NCBI GenBank assembly: GCA_938010435.1 | Contig: CALLUS010000002.1 | Location: forward strand, 1 to 64,000 | Length of the DNA: 64,000 bases | From: an uncultured Rhizobiaceae group bacterium | Lineage (GTDB): Bacteria; Pseudomonadota; Alphaproteobacteria; Rhizobiales; Rhizobiaceae | Direction of reading: 5' to 3' | Shown: positions 53,012-61,647 of the stretch, piece after piece | Numbering within the stretch: the first letter of the stretch is position 1 | How the letters are laid out: each line of letters opens with the position of its first letter | The notes under the pieces: model-generated | Databases searched by the model: none | What the model saw: only the letters and a program-made list of their open reading frames with translations | Told to the model about the DNA's origin: nothing | Position numbers and translations under genes: made by a program

Positions 53012-53227
53012 ATGTTGTTTCGTCGATTTGGAATTGTAACGCTCTCGCTGATGTTGACGGGTATATTACTGGCGCAAGCCGTAGAGACGCATCACCGCAG
53101 CGATGACAGCATTTCTCTTGAAAGCAGATTGAAGCAATGGGAGCGCTTTGAAGAAGATCGTACTTGCAAACAAAAACCTGAACTTGAACCGTGCTTGAAA
53201 GCTTCTACTGCCTTGCATGCAGCCTAA
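53012..53227 (+). CDS. Small exported hypothetical protein
   Basis: 71-residue protein with an N-terminal hydrophobic segment (FGIVTLSLMLTGILLAQAV) that may be a signal peptide or anchor. A charged region follows with two Cys (RTCKQKPELEPCLKAS). AAGGGG lies 7 bases before the ATG. Not recognised. It is separated from amn by 55 bases and may be a short periplasmic peptide. Confidence 0.6.
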   Translation: MLFRRFGIVTLSLMLTGILLAQAVETHHRSDDSISLESRLKQWERFEEDRTCKQKPELEPCLKASTALHAA

Positions 53228-53282
53228 ATTCAATAATTAAGAATGGGATTGTGCGCCACAATCAATCGCTATAAAGAGGTGC

Positions 53283-54785
53283 ATGACAAAACATATTATT
53301 CCTGATGCGCCCGAAGAATTTGATATTCTTTGTCCGAAAGCGCCCGACCCTCAACAATTTACCAATGCCAAAGACGCTGTAGCTGCGCTTTGTTCTTTAT
53401 ATGAACTGGGCACCCAATATTTACGCGAACGCTTTGCCGATGCTTTAAGTGGCAAAGTTGTAAAGGGAAAATATAGAGCATTTTATCCCGAAATTCGTTT
53501 CTCAACACGTTCGCACACACGGGTGGATTCCCGTTTGGCATTTGGATACGTGGCGGGACCTGGAGATTATTCCGCGACGGTTACACGACCTGATCTATTT
53601 GCTCATTACCTCGAAACACAAATTTCTCTGATTTTGAACAATCACAATGTGTCCGTGACGATAGCAATGTCCGAGACACCTATCCCGCTGCATTTCGCCT
53701 TTCTCGAAGGCACCCATGTGGAAGGTTCCATTGAAGATAAAATTGATCGCCCCATGCGCGATGTTTTCGATGTTCCTGATTTAGCGTCCACCGACGATAA
53801 AATCGTGAATTCAAAAATGGAATTCGGTCAAGATGAACGCATTCCACTCGCTCCGTTCACAGCCCAACGTACCGACTATTCATTGCACAGGCTGGCACAC
53901 TATACCGCTACATCACCAGCGCATTTTCAGAACTATGTTCTGTTCACCAACTATCAATTTTACATCGATGAGTTTGTGGAGTTCGCCAAAAAAGCCGTAG
54001 CAGATCCAGAGTCTGGCTACACCGAATTTGTTGAGCCTGGAAACCGCATCACCAAAGGAATGACAGAACCAACAGAGCCAGTACTTCCGCGGTTACCGCA
54101 AATGCCTGCTTATCATCTTAAACGTGAAGGCCAAAGTGGCATTACAATGGTGAATATCGGTGTTGGTCCTTCCAACGCGAAAACAATCACCGATCATGTG
54201 GCCGTTTTGCGTCCGCATACATGGCTCATGTTGGGGCACTGCGCGGGACTGCGCAACAGCCAAAGATTGGGCGATTATGTATTGGCCCATGCCTATGTTC
54301 GTGAAGACCATGTATTGGATGACGACCTGCCGGTCTGGATTCCGGTGCCTGCTCTTGCAGAGGTGCAAGTTGCGCTTGAAGAAGCTGTTGCGAATGTTAC
54401 CGGATATGACGGATACGACCTAAAACAGGTTATGCGGACAGGTACTGTAGCCACCATCGACAACAGAAATTGGGAACTCCGCGATCAAACGGGACCAGTT
54501 CAAAGACTGTCCCAAAGTCGGGCCATTGGGTTGGATATGGAATCTGCCACGATTGCGGCCAATGGATTTCGCTTTAGGGTACCTTATGGCACGCTGCTCT
54601 GCGTTTCCGACAAACCTCTGCATGGAGAATTGAAATTGCCCGGTATGGCAACAGAGTTCTACAACACGCAGGTGCGTCAACATTTGGCAATTGGCATTGC
54701 CGCACTAGAATCTCTGCGGGATATGCCTTCTGAACAATTGCACAGCCGGAAACTGCGTTCGTTCTTTGAAACCGCATTTCAATAA
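53283..54785 (+). CDS. amn: AMP nucleosidase
   Basis: 500-residue enzyme that splits AMP to adenine and ribose 5-phosphate. The N-terminal Amn domain (1-170) carries YPEIRFSTRSHTRVDSRLAF and FAHYLETQISLIL. The C-terminal phosphorylase-like domain carries MVNIGVGPSNAKTITDHVAV, WLMLGHCAGLRNSQRLGDYV and a late catalytic region GLDMESATIAANGFRFRVPY. Length equals the family norm (about 490). Its TAA stop shares one A with the ATG of the following gene, so they are coupled. Confidence 0.95.
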   Translation: MTKHIIPDAPEEFDILCPKAPDPQQFTNAKDAVAALCSLYELGTQYLRERFADALSGKVVKGKYRAFYPEIRFSTRSHTRVDSRLAFGYVAGPGDYSATVTRPDLFAHYLETQISLILNNHNVSVTIAMSETPIPLHFAFLEGTHVEGSIEDKIDRPMRDVFDVPDLASTDDKIVNSKMEFGQDERIPLAPFTAQRTDYSLHRLAHYTATSPAHFQNYVLFTNYQFYIDEFVEFAKKAVADPESGYTEFVEPGNRITKGMTEPTEPVLPRLPQMPAYHLKREGQSGITMVNIGVGPSNAKTITDHVAVLRPHTWLMLGHCAGLRNSQRLGDYVLAHAYVREDHVLDDDLPVWIPVPALAEVQVALEEAVANVTGYDGYDLKQVMRTGTVATIDNRNWELRDQTGPVQRLSQSRAIGLDMESATIAANGFRFRVPYGTLLCVSDKPLHGELKLPGMATEFYNTQVRQHLAIGIAALESLRDMPSEQLHSRKLRSFFETAFQ

Positions 54786-55810
54786 TGAAACGATTCATCG
54801 GCGGGATAAGTGCGTTTTGCGCACTGATATTGATCGTTTTGCTGGGGCTTGGGTTTGCACAGTCGTTGCACCCTGCTTTTGATAGTTTTTCGCATTTTCG
54901 TTTGATATTTGCCGGCTTTTTGTGTCTTGCAGCCCCTCTTCTATGGTTCATAGGCCGCAAACCAATCGCTATTGCTGCAATCGTGACGATTGCAATTGCT
55001 GCGATTGCGACGTTACCTTATTTGCCCGGATTGCAACGTGGCTTTGCCATTCCGCACATAGTCAAAGACTGGAACCACATTTCAATTACCCAGTTGAATA
55101 TGCGTTTCAACAACGAAGACACCGGCCGAATTGCTGCAACGCTTAAAAAATTCCCGTCCGATGTTTTATTGCTGCAAGAATTGACCAAAACCACATCACC
55201 CATTCTCAAAGCGTTTTCTCAAAGTCACCCTCACCAATTGGAATGCTATTCTTCTGGCGTTGGAAGTGTTGCTATTCTCTCAAAATTCCCGATCGTCGAA
55301 AACAATCAAAAAAGCTGCATTCGTTTCGAAGGTTTCGCCAGCACCACGCTGCAGGTGAACGATAAGTTGATAAATGTTGCCAGCTTTCATTCCCGTTGGC
55401 CTTGGCCTGTGGGCCAAAACACCCAGCTCAACAGACTCTCGTTCGCGTTCAGAAAGTTGAACACCGACTTTTCCATTCTCGCTGGCGACTTTAATGCAGC
55501 GCCATGGAGCCATGCCGTGAAAAGAGTTTCGGAAATGACCGGGTTGAAAATGACCTCCGGCTTGAAATTCACTTGGGCACCAAGGCTGCGCAACGCAAGA
55601 ATGATTTCTAAACATTTTCCCGATGTTCCCAATTCAATTGGAAATCTGGAATTGCCCCAATGGATAATCAATTTTCAAAACAGCTTTGGACCTATTTTAC
55701 CCATCGACCATGTTTTGCACTCGAAGATGTTATCGCCTCTTTCTCGAAACGTGTTGCCCGATGTAGGATCTGATCATTATCCCGTTCGCACGGAATTTGT
55801 TTGGAAGTGA
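54785..55810 (+). CDS. Membrane-anchored endonuclease/exonuclease/phosphatase family protein
   Basis: 341 residues. Three hydrophobic helices (about 5-25, 38-56 and 60-80) form a YdiU-like membrane anchor. An EEP catalytic domain follows: ITQLNMRFNN (Asn), DVLLLQE (Glu), VGSVAILSKFPI, NVASFHSRWP, ILAGDFNAAPWS (Asp-Phe-Asn) and a C-terminal VGSDHYPVRTEF (Ser-Asp-His). All catalytic residues are visible, so phosphodiesterase or phosphatase activity is likely, facing the periplasm. It starts one base inside the amn stop. Confidence 0.9.
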   Translation: MKRFIGGISAFCALILIVLLGLGFAQSLHPAFDSFSHFRLIFAGFLCLAAPLLWFIGRKPIAIAAIVTIAIAAIATLPYLPGLQRGFAIPHIVKDWNHISITQLNMRFNNEDTGRIAATLKKFPSDVLLLQELTKTTSPILKAFSQSHPHQLECYSSGVGSVAILSKFPIVENNQKSCIRFEGFASTTLQVNDKLINVASFHSRWPWPVGQNTQLNRLSFAFRKLNTDFSILAGDFNAAPWSHAVKRVSEMTGLKMTSGLKFTWAPRLRNARMISKHFPDVPNSIGNLELPQWIINFQNSFGPILPIDHVLHSKMLSPLSRNVLPDVGSDHYPVRTEFVWK

Positions 55811-55899
55811 ACCAGCGTGGTTTTGTCCACAAATACCAAACAAGAACTTTAAACCCGCACACCAAAAGTCTAACTTGACCTGCAACCAAGGAGACTGAA

Positions 55900-56751
55900 A
55901 TCGAACAACACCACAATATTGATGAACTTTTACGTTGGTACAACGAAGCCGGCGTCGATATTGCTTTGTCCGATGAACCCGTTGATCGGTTTTTAGAAAC
56001 CGCTGAACAAGTGTCAAAGCGCAAGGCTCCTGCTGCTGTCCAACACAGCGCCTCAAGTGCAACTCCACAATCAGCAAAACCACATCGAACTCAAAATCCC
56101 GTTGCCTCTCCACCTGTCCAACATACAACACCAACTGTTCCCAATGAGGGCGCGGTTGTAACGGCACAAGACGTGGCGGGATCAACTTCTACATTAAGCG
56201 AACTCAAAGCCCGTCTGGAAGCATTTGAAGCCTGCAATCTCAAATTCACAGCTCGTACAACCGTGTTCGCCGATGGTGATCCCACGTCCGGCATCATGTT
56301 CATTGGTGGCGCGCCGGACCGCGATGAAGATGAACAGGGGATTCCATTCGTTGGCAATCGCGGGCAATTGTTCGATAAAATGCTTGGTGCTATCGGGTTG
56401 AATCGCAATACGGTTTACCTGACCAGCGCGTTGCCATGGCGGCCGCCGGGCAATCGTGCGCCCTCACCTGCTGAGATGGATATTTGTCGACCGCTGATCC
56501 GCAGACATATTGAACATGCCGCCCCCAAAGTCCTTGTATTGGTAGGGTCACTGCCCGCCAAAATGTTGTTAGGTAATGGCGGTTCTGTAATGAGCCTTCG
56601 GGGCAAATGGACCGAACTTGATATTGGGGAGCGAGGTATTCCCACCTTATCCATGCTCAACCCTGCATATTTGTTACAAAACCCGGAACACAAACGACTG
56701 GCATGGAATGACTTATTGATTTTGAAACAGCACATGACTGCTCTGAAATAA
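55900..56751 (+). CDS. Uracil-DNA glycosylase-like protein (family 4), non-ATG start
   Basis: About 283 residues of the UDG superfamily, family 4/5 type. The conserved N-terminus IDELLRWYNEAGVDIALSDE lies upstream of any ATG, GTG or TTG; AAGGAG sits 6 bases before an ATC at 55900, which seems to be the start, with a stop codon 24 bases further upstream. Motif 1 reads FIGGAPDRDEDEQGIPFVGN, where the family has GEAPG, so the conserved Glu is Gly. Motif 3 reads MLNPAYLL instead of HPAYLL, so His is Asn. The expected N-terminal Cys ligands of the 4Fe-4S cluster are reduced. The protein may be inactive, decaying or repurposed. TTG at 55966 would lose the conserved helix. Confidence 0.75.
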   Translation: MEQHHNIDELLRWYNEAGVDIALSDEPVDRFLETAEQVSKRKAPAAVQHSASSATPQSAKPHRTQNPVASPPVQHTTPTVPNEGAVVTAQDVAGSTSTLSELKARLEAFEACNLKFTARTTVFADGDPTSGIMFIGGAPDRDEDEQGIPFVGNRGQLFDKMLGAIGLNRNTVYLTSALPWRPPGNRAPSPAEMDICRPLIRRHIEHAAPKVLVLVGSLPAKMLLGNGGSVMSLRGKWTELDIGERGIPTLSMLNPAYLLQNPEHKRLAWNDLLILKQHMTALK

Positions 56752-56889
56752 GACACATTCGGTCGTTTATTTATATATTCAGATTGTTATTCCTAGTGTA
56801 ATGAGAATTTCTGTTCATATTCAAAATGAGCAATTTGCAGCGTGCGGCACGAAGCGACATACGGCCGTCTAACGATATGGAACAAGCGC

Positions 56890-58200
56890 ATGGCGCGGCA
56901 AATCCTAGCAATTATGGCTCTGTTGAGCGGCATGGTTTTCCTCATGCTGGGCGGTGGCTTACAGGGTATTGTGATCCCTGTACGCGGTCAAATTGAAGGT
57001 TTTAGTGCGTTTCAACTCGGTTGGATTGGTACAGGTTGGGCTGTCGGGTTTACCGTTGGCTGCATCATTGTTCCAAGACTTGTGCGCCGCGCAGGTCACG
57101 TTAGAACATTCAGCACGCTGACAGCATTGCTTTCCGTTTCAGTTTTATTGAACGGCCTTTGGGTGGAAGCCAGTTTTTGGATATTGCTGCGGGCACTCTC
57201 CGGCTTTTGTTTCGCCGGTTGTTATATGGTGGCCGAAAGCTGGTTGAACGAACGTGTAACCAACGAGCAGCGCGGTTCCCTGTTTTCTATCTACGCGATT
57301 ACAACCATGGTCGCGATGGCAGGCGGCCAATACCTTCTGGTCGTCGCCGAAATTCGTCAAGATACGTTGTTCATGATCGGCGCGATCCTTTACGCGTTGG
57401 CGGTAGTGCCAACGGCCGTGTCCAAAGCACAGTCACCAGCGCCGTTGACCAATGTTAATCTCGATGTGCCCGGACTTTTCAAGAACTCACCCGCTGCTGC
57501 CGTAGGAGCATTTTTATCAGGTATAATTTCGTCCGCATGGGTCAATTTCGGCCCCGTGTTTGGTCAAGCTGTTGGTCTCACCAGCGCCATGATTGCAACC
57601 CTTTTGGGCGCTGCGATGTTGGGCAGTATTTTGTTTCAATATCCATTGGGCAAACTCTCCGACATGATTGACCGTCGTTTTGTCATGGCTATTGCAGGCT
57701 GTATCGGTATTGCAGCTGGCACGATGATGAGCTTGCTTTCCAATGTAGGGAATTATGACGTCTTCTTTTTCATAGCTGTCGTAGGCTATGGCGGGGTTAT
57801 CTTCTCAATTTATTCCCTCGCCGTTGCCCACGCTAACGATTATGCGGAAGATAATGATTTCGTCAAAATTTCCAGCGGTCTGCTTATTTTATATGGTTTT
57901 GGAACCATGGTCGGGCCATTGATGACTGCGCAATTGATGGATGTATTGGGACCATCCGGTGTTTTCACAACCACCACAATCGCCCACGCTGCTTTTGCCG
58001 GATACGCAATTTGGCGTTCATTCCGCCGCGAACGTGCCAGCGAAGAAGAACGCACAGACTTCCAAACCGTTGGTTTGGCCCGCACAACCACACCGGAATC
58101 CTACACGCTTGATCCGCGGTCTATGTCGGAAACTTATCTGATTGAAGAGGAAGACGATCTTCCTCCCATGCTGCCACCCATCAAGATGGATGATTTGTGA
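56890..58200 (+). CDS. MFS transporter, YcaD-like
   Basis: 436-residue major-facilitator protein with twelve hydrophobic segments. The start is the ATG at 56890 (MARQILAIMALLSG), with GGAA before it, rather than the earlier GTG-type frame at 56842. GTGWAVGFTVGCIIVPRLVR contains the loop 2-3 motif, YMVAESWLNERVTNEQRGSL is characteristic of the YcaD/MFS_1 subgroup, and a long acidic C-terminal tail (EEEDDLPPMLPP) is cytosolic. The substrate is unknown. It is convergent with the thi operon. Confidence 0.9.
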   Translation: MARQILAIMALLSGMVFLMLGGGLQGIVIPVRGQIEGFSAFQLGWIGTGWAVGFTVGCIIVPRLVRRAGHVRTFSTLTALLSVSVLLNGLWVEASFWILLRALSGFCFAGCYMVAESWLNERVTNEQRGSLFSIYAITTMVAMAGGQYLLVVAEIRQDTLFMIGAILYALAVVPTAVSKAQSPAPLTNVNLDVPGLFKNSPAAAVGAFLSGIISSAWVNFGPVFGQAVGLTSAMIATLLGAAMLGSILFQYPLGKLSDMIDRRFVMAIAGCIGIAAGTMMSLLSNVGNYDVFFFIAVVGYGGVIFSIYSLAVAHANDYAEDNDFVKISSGLLILYGFGTMVGPLMTAQLMDVLGPSGVFTTTTIAHAAFAGYAIWRSFRRERASEEERTDFQTVGLARTTTPESYTLDPRSMSETYLIEEEDDLPPMLPPIKMDDL

Positions 58201-58206
58201 TCTCCG

Positions 58207-59283
58207 TTATTTGCGCGCGGCCATAAATTTTTGAACAGATTGGGTAGACCAATCTTTCAAATGGCTGGAAGCATTGCGAAAACTTGTCACAGCCTCAGCC
58301 GTCAAAGCATCGCGTATTGAAAGATCATCCAGCGCAGCAACGGTTGCAACTGCGGCAGCTTCCAAGACGTCGCTAGGATAGTCGCGCAGTTGAACACCTT
58401 TTTCCTCAACCAAGGTCTTTAAGCGCGCTGCATTTTGCCATTCGGATTCACCCAACGCCAAAATATTCTCGGCTGCACATGCATTCTCGACAATAGCGCG
58501 CAAATCATCTGGTAATGCGTTCAGTGCTTCTAACGAAATGAGAGCTTCACCTGTGCCATTTGGTTCATGAAAACCGGGCGCATAGTAATATTTCGCGGCT
58601 TTATAAAACCCCATCGCAAAGTCGCTGGACGGGCCCAAAAATTCTGCGGCATCGATCACGCCTGTTTGGAGTGAAGATAGAATTTCTCCCGGCGGTAAGG
58701 TAATTGGCGCAGCACCCAAACGGCGTATCACTTCGCCACCCAAGCCAGGCATGCGAATTTTCAAACCTTTGAGATCGGCAAGCGAATTGATTTCATTCTT
58801 ATACCAACCACCCATTTGAAAACCGGTATTGCCCGCCATGAAAGGTCTGATACCAAAAGGCGCGTAGAGCTTGTCCCAAATTTCTTGGCCGCCACCATGA
58901 TTGATCCATGTGATGTGTTCAATCGGTGTCAGTCCAAACGGACCAGCCGTGAACAGCGGAGCTGCAGGTACTTTGCCACCCCAGAACAGTGATGCTGTAT
59001 GGGCCATTTGTGCAGCGCCGGTGGAGACCGCTGAAAACACTTCCAAAGCCGGCACAATTTCACCTGCTGAATAGAGTTTTACAGTAAGCCGTCCACCTGA
59101 CATGGTGGTAATCGCATCTGCCAATCTTTGCGCTGTGATGCCCGGCCCCGGCAGGTTTTTTGGCCACGATGTGACCATACGCCATTCGATACGGTTTTGC
59201 GAAAGCGCAGGCGTGGCCAATGTAGCGGCAACCGGAGCGGTGGCAATTAGTCTCAGTGCTTTGCGGCGGGATGTCTTCGTCAT
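58207..59283 (-). CDS. TRAP transporter solute-binding protein (TakP/DctP-like)
   Basis: 358-residue periplasmic binding protein. The signal region [20 protein letters not shown] has a twin-arginine look (SRRKALRLIA), cleaved near LSQ. The mature start IEWRMVTSWPKNLPG is typical of the TakP group for 2-oxoacids and related monocarboxylates. ADLKGLKIRMPGLGGEVIRR holds the conserved Arg, and GVIDAAEFLGPSSDFAMGFY the C-terminal binding strand. Its ATG overlaps the thiD stop (ATGA), so it is translated from the TPP-riboswitch transcript. No TRAP membrane subunits are next to it. A thiamine-precursor ligand is an inference from position only. Confidence 0.88.
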   Translation of the reverse strand: MTKTSRRKALRLIATAPVAATLATPALSQNRIEWRMVTSWPKNLPGPGITAQRLADAITTMSGGRLTVKLYSAGEIVPALEVFSAVSTGAAQMAHTASLFWGGKVPAAPLFTAGPFGLTPIEHITWINHGGGQEIWDKLYAPFGIRPFMAGNTGFQMGGWYKNEINSLADLKGLKIRMPGLGGEVIRRLGAAPITLPPGEILSSLQTGVIDAAEFLGPSSDFAMGFYKAAKYYYAPGFHEPNGTGEALISLEALNALPDDLRAIVENACAAENILALGESEWQNAARLKTLVEEKGVQLRDYPSDVLEAAAVATVAALDDLSIRDALTAEAVTSFRNASSHLKDWSTQSVQKFMAARK

Positions 59284-60089
59284 GAATTTTGTTTCCAAAG
59301 GGAATGAAAATGATGCACTGGCCCAGCGCCTTTGCCGACAGCAAGTTCGTCTGCATGTTGGATTGCACCAGTCAGCCATTGTTTTGATGTTTCAACAGCA
59401 TCAAAAAGCCCGTCATCATGGGCCAGACGTGCCGTGATAGCTGACGACAAAGAACAGCCCGTGCCGTGGGTGTTTTTCGTATCAATGAACGGTGCTGAAT
59501 ACCAACGGGCCTCTCCATCGCTGACCAAAACATCAGCAGCGTCTCTTCCCGTTGAGTGCCCCCCTTTGACCAATACGGAATTGGCCCCCATGGCTTGAAG
59601 AGCAATTGCTTGTTGTTCCATGGCTTCGTTTGTAGCCGCCATATTTTTGTTCAACAGGCAAGCGGCTTCGTGCAAATTTGGAGTGATCAAAGTTGCCAAT
59701 GGAAACAGATGTTCCACAAGCGAAGACACCGCATCTGCAGCCAACAGCGGGTCGCCGCTTTCAGCAACCATTACAGGGTCCAGAACAATCTGATCCACAT
59801 TGTATTTGCGCAAACCCGCAGCAACAGTTTCAATAATTGCAGGTTGCAACAGCATTCCTATCTTCACCACTTTCACATCAAGATCAGAAAACACAGCGTC
59901 CATTTGAGCGGCGATAAAATCGGTTGGTACATCGTGAATAGCCGTCACACCTAGAGTGTTTTGGGCTGTGAGCGCCGTTAGTACGCTTGCGCCATAAGTT
60001 CCCAATGCAGAGAATGTCTTTAGGTCCGCTTGTATGCCAGCGCCCCCGCCGGAATCTGAACCAGCGATTGTGAGTGTAATCGGGATCAT
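59280..60089 (-). CDS. thiD: Hydroxymethylpyrimidine/phosphomethylpyrimidine kinase
   Basis: 269-residue ribokinase-fold enzyme that phosphorylates HMP and HMP-P for thiamine synthesis. It begins [20 protein letters not shown], then [60 protein letters not shown] and the catalytic [12 protein letters not shown]. Length is typical. It overlaps thiE and the TRAP binding-protein gene by ATGA on both sides. Confidence 0.96.
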   Translation of the reverse strand: MIPITLTIAGSDSGGGAGIQADLKTFSALGTYGASVLTALTAQNTLGVTAIHDVPTDFIAAQMDAVFSDLDVKVVKIGMLLQPAIIETVAAGLRKYNVDQIVLDPVMVAESGDPLLAADAVSSLVEHLFPLATLITPNLHEAACLLNKNMAATNEAMEQQAIALQAMGANSVLVKGGHSTGRDAADVLVSDGEARWYSAPFIDTKNTHGTGCSLSSAITARLAHDDGLFDAVETSKQWLTGAIQHADELAVGKGAGPVHHFHSLWKQNS

Positions 60090-60733
60090 TTCAAATGCTC
60101 CTGCACAATCGATTTCAGACGTCGGGTCGCGGCAGTCACATCATCCACCATGAAAATTGCTGATATGATGGCCGCACCATCTGCACCCGCAATGAGTACA
60201 TCGGCCAAATTGCTTTCATCAATTCCAGCAATTGCACCAACGGGCAGTTCGGCATTCTTATCTTTAAAAACACCATGAATTTTCTGCCATCCTTCAATAC
60301 CGATATTGCTCGGATTGACTTTCGACAATGTGGAATAGACGCCACCGGCGCATGCATAATCCAACAACTCCAATGGTGCTTCACGGGCTTGTTGTTCGCT
60401 CTTGATTGTCAGGCCCACAATCACATTTTTGCCCATCAGCTTTCGCACATCAGCGGGGTGCATATCAGACTGCCCCACATGGACACCATCAGCGTCAGCG
60501 GCCATTGCCACATCAACACGATCGTTGATCAAGAGTGGAATGCTGAAAGGTACAAGTGCAGATTTTATGGCTCTCGCATTCTCAACGAGTTGTCGCGTGT
60601 CCGAACTCTTGTCACGATACTGAACAAGTGTGACGCCGCCTTCCGCAGCGCTCTGCGCCATTTCAATCAGATTTCTGCCTTGTGTTCGTGCAGGATCAAG
60701 AATTGCGTAAAGTGAAATGTCGCACGGGTTCAT
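60086..60733 (-). CDS. thiE: Thiamine phosphate synthase
   Basis: 215-residue TIM-barrel enzyme joining HMP-PP and thiazole phosphate into thiamine phosphate. It has [87 protein letters not shown] and a C-terminal [14 protein letters not shown] overlaps join it to thiM and thiD. It acts on the ThiM and ThiD products. Confidence 0.96.
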   Translation of the reverse strand: MNPCDISLYAILDPARTQGRNLIEMAQSAAEGGVTLVQYRDKSSDTRQLVENARAIKSALVPFSIPLLINDRVDVAMAADADGVHVGQSDMHPADVRKLMGKNVIVGLTIKSEQQAREAPLELLDYACAGGVYSTLSKVNPSNIGIEGWQKIHGVFKDKNAELPVGAIAGIDESNLADVLIAGADGAAIISAIFMVDDVTAATRRLKSIVQEHLK

Positions 60734-61503
60734 CGGAATTTTGCTCTCTGTTTGATGTCATCGTCGCCGAGATTATGAAGCGCATCCAAAAATACAGGGG
60801 CGAAACTACCGGGACCGTTGGTGTTTTTTCCAGCAACCTCCCCTGCTAAACCAAACATGACGAGTGCCGAAGTGATGGCCAGTGCCTCATTGTGTTCAGT
60901 CGCCATGAACCCAACCATCAAAGCCGTGAGCGCGCATCCCATGGCGGTAACTCGGTCCATAAATGGATGACCATTGGACACAGTGAGACGGCAGTTTGAT
61001 GCCCAAATTTGATCTTCTTCTCCGGTCACCGCAATTGAGGTTAAATTGTACTCTTTCAACTTGCTCAAATCAGCCGGATCAAAGTTACCGTCAAAAAGAA
61101 CCGTTCCTTCCCCCGCATTGCAGCGCACCAGCGACGGTTGTTGACCCAGCAGAAACTTCGCGAGTTCTAAACGGCTTGGTGATGCCTGAACGAAAACCGG
61201 GTCCAGCGCCCATGGCTTGTTCAACTGTTTGGCATGTTTTGCCGCAATATGAACCGACTTCATGCGTTCAAAATCGAGCGTTCCAAGATTGATCAGTAGG
61301 GCATCTGCCATATCAACAAATGAAGCAACTTCAGCAACTGCGACCGTCATGGATGGTGTGGCACCGGCTGCCAGCAAAACATTGGCAGTAAAATTTTGAG
61401 CCACAATATTCGTGATGCAATGAACATGCGGCTTTGAAGCACGAAAGTGCGAAACACATTCGGCAATCTCTTCAACTGTTATATCGGGTTGATTTGTCGT
61501 CAT
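60730..61503 (-). CDS. thiM: Hydroxyethylthiazole kinase
   Basis: 257-residue kinase that phosphorylates the thiazole alcohol for thiamine salvage. It has HCITNIVAQNFTANVLLAAG, PSMTVAVAEVASF, LLINLGTLD, NKPWALDPVFVQASPSR, GEGTVLFDG in place of the usual NAxE loop region (RCNAGEG), and the anion-hole VTAMGCALTALM. The ATG at 61503 is right after the riboswitch; a longer start would translate the aptamer. It is the first gene of thiM-thiE-thiD-TRAP SBP, a salvage set without thiC. Confidence 0.95.
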   Translation of the reverse strand: MTTNQPDITVEEIAECVSHFRASKPHVHCITNIVAQNFTANVLLAAGATPSMTVAVAEVASFVDMADALLINLGTLDFERMKSVHIAAKHAKQLNKPWALDPVFVQASPSRLELAKFLLGQQPSLVRCNAGEGTVLFDGNFDPADLSKLKEYNLTSIAVTGEEDQIWASNCRLTVSNGHPFMDRVTAMGCALTALMVGFMATEHNEALAITSALVMFGLAGEVAGKNTNGPGSFAPVFLDALHNLGDDDIKQRAKFR

Positions 61504-61504
61504 C

Positions 61505-61592
61505 CCATTCCCTCCGCCGGTACCATCCGGATCAGGTTCAAAGAGTTGAATGCAAACACATCCTCTCAGCCGATATGGCACCTCTATGAGAA
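61505..61592 (-). promoter_or_regulatory. TPP (THI-box) riboswitch
   Basis: On the minus strand the leader holds the THI signature: CTGAGAGG, CCTGATCCGG and TACCGGCGGAGGGAA. These form the pyrimidine- and pyrophosphate-sensor arms of the TPP aptamer. Its 3' end is at most a few bases from the thiM ATG, and the aptamer's GGAGGG is also the thiM ribosome site, so TPP binding should block translation directly. Confidence 0.95.
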
Positions 61593-61608
61593 TTTCTTTT
61601 GTTTAGGC

Positions 61609-61630
61609 GCTTGCCTCTGTTTAGGCAAGC
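61609..61630. terminator. Stem-loop after xanthine-dehydrogenase-type gene
   Basis: GCTTGCCT and AGGCAAGC form an 8-bp stem with a 6-base loop, 17 bases past the stop of the molybdoenzyme gene. The following minus-strand bases are not U-rich, so terminator function is uncertain. Confidence 0.5.
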
Positions 61631-61647
61631 CCGTTCATTCATTCGCG

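Noticed and set aside
61504-61581. Longer N-terminus for ThiM
   Set aside because: These codons are the TPP aptamer; the ATG at 61503 follows the ribosome site.
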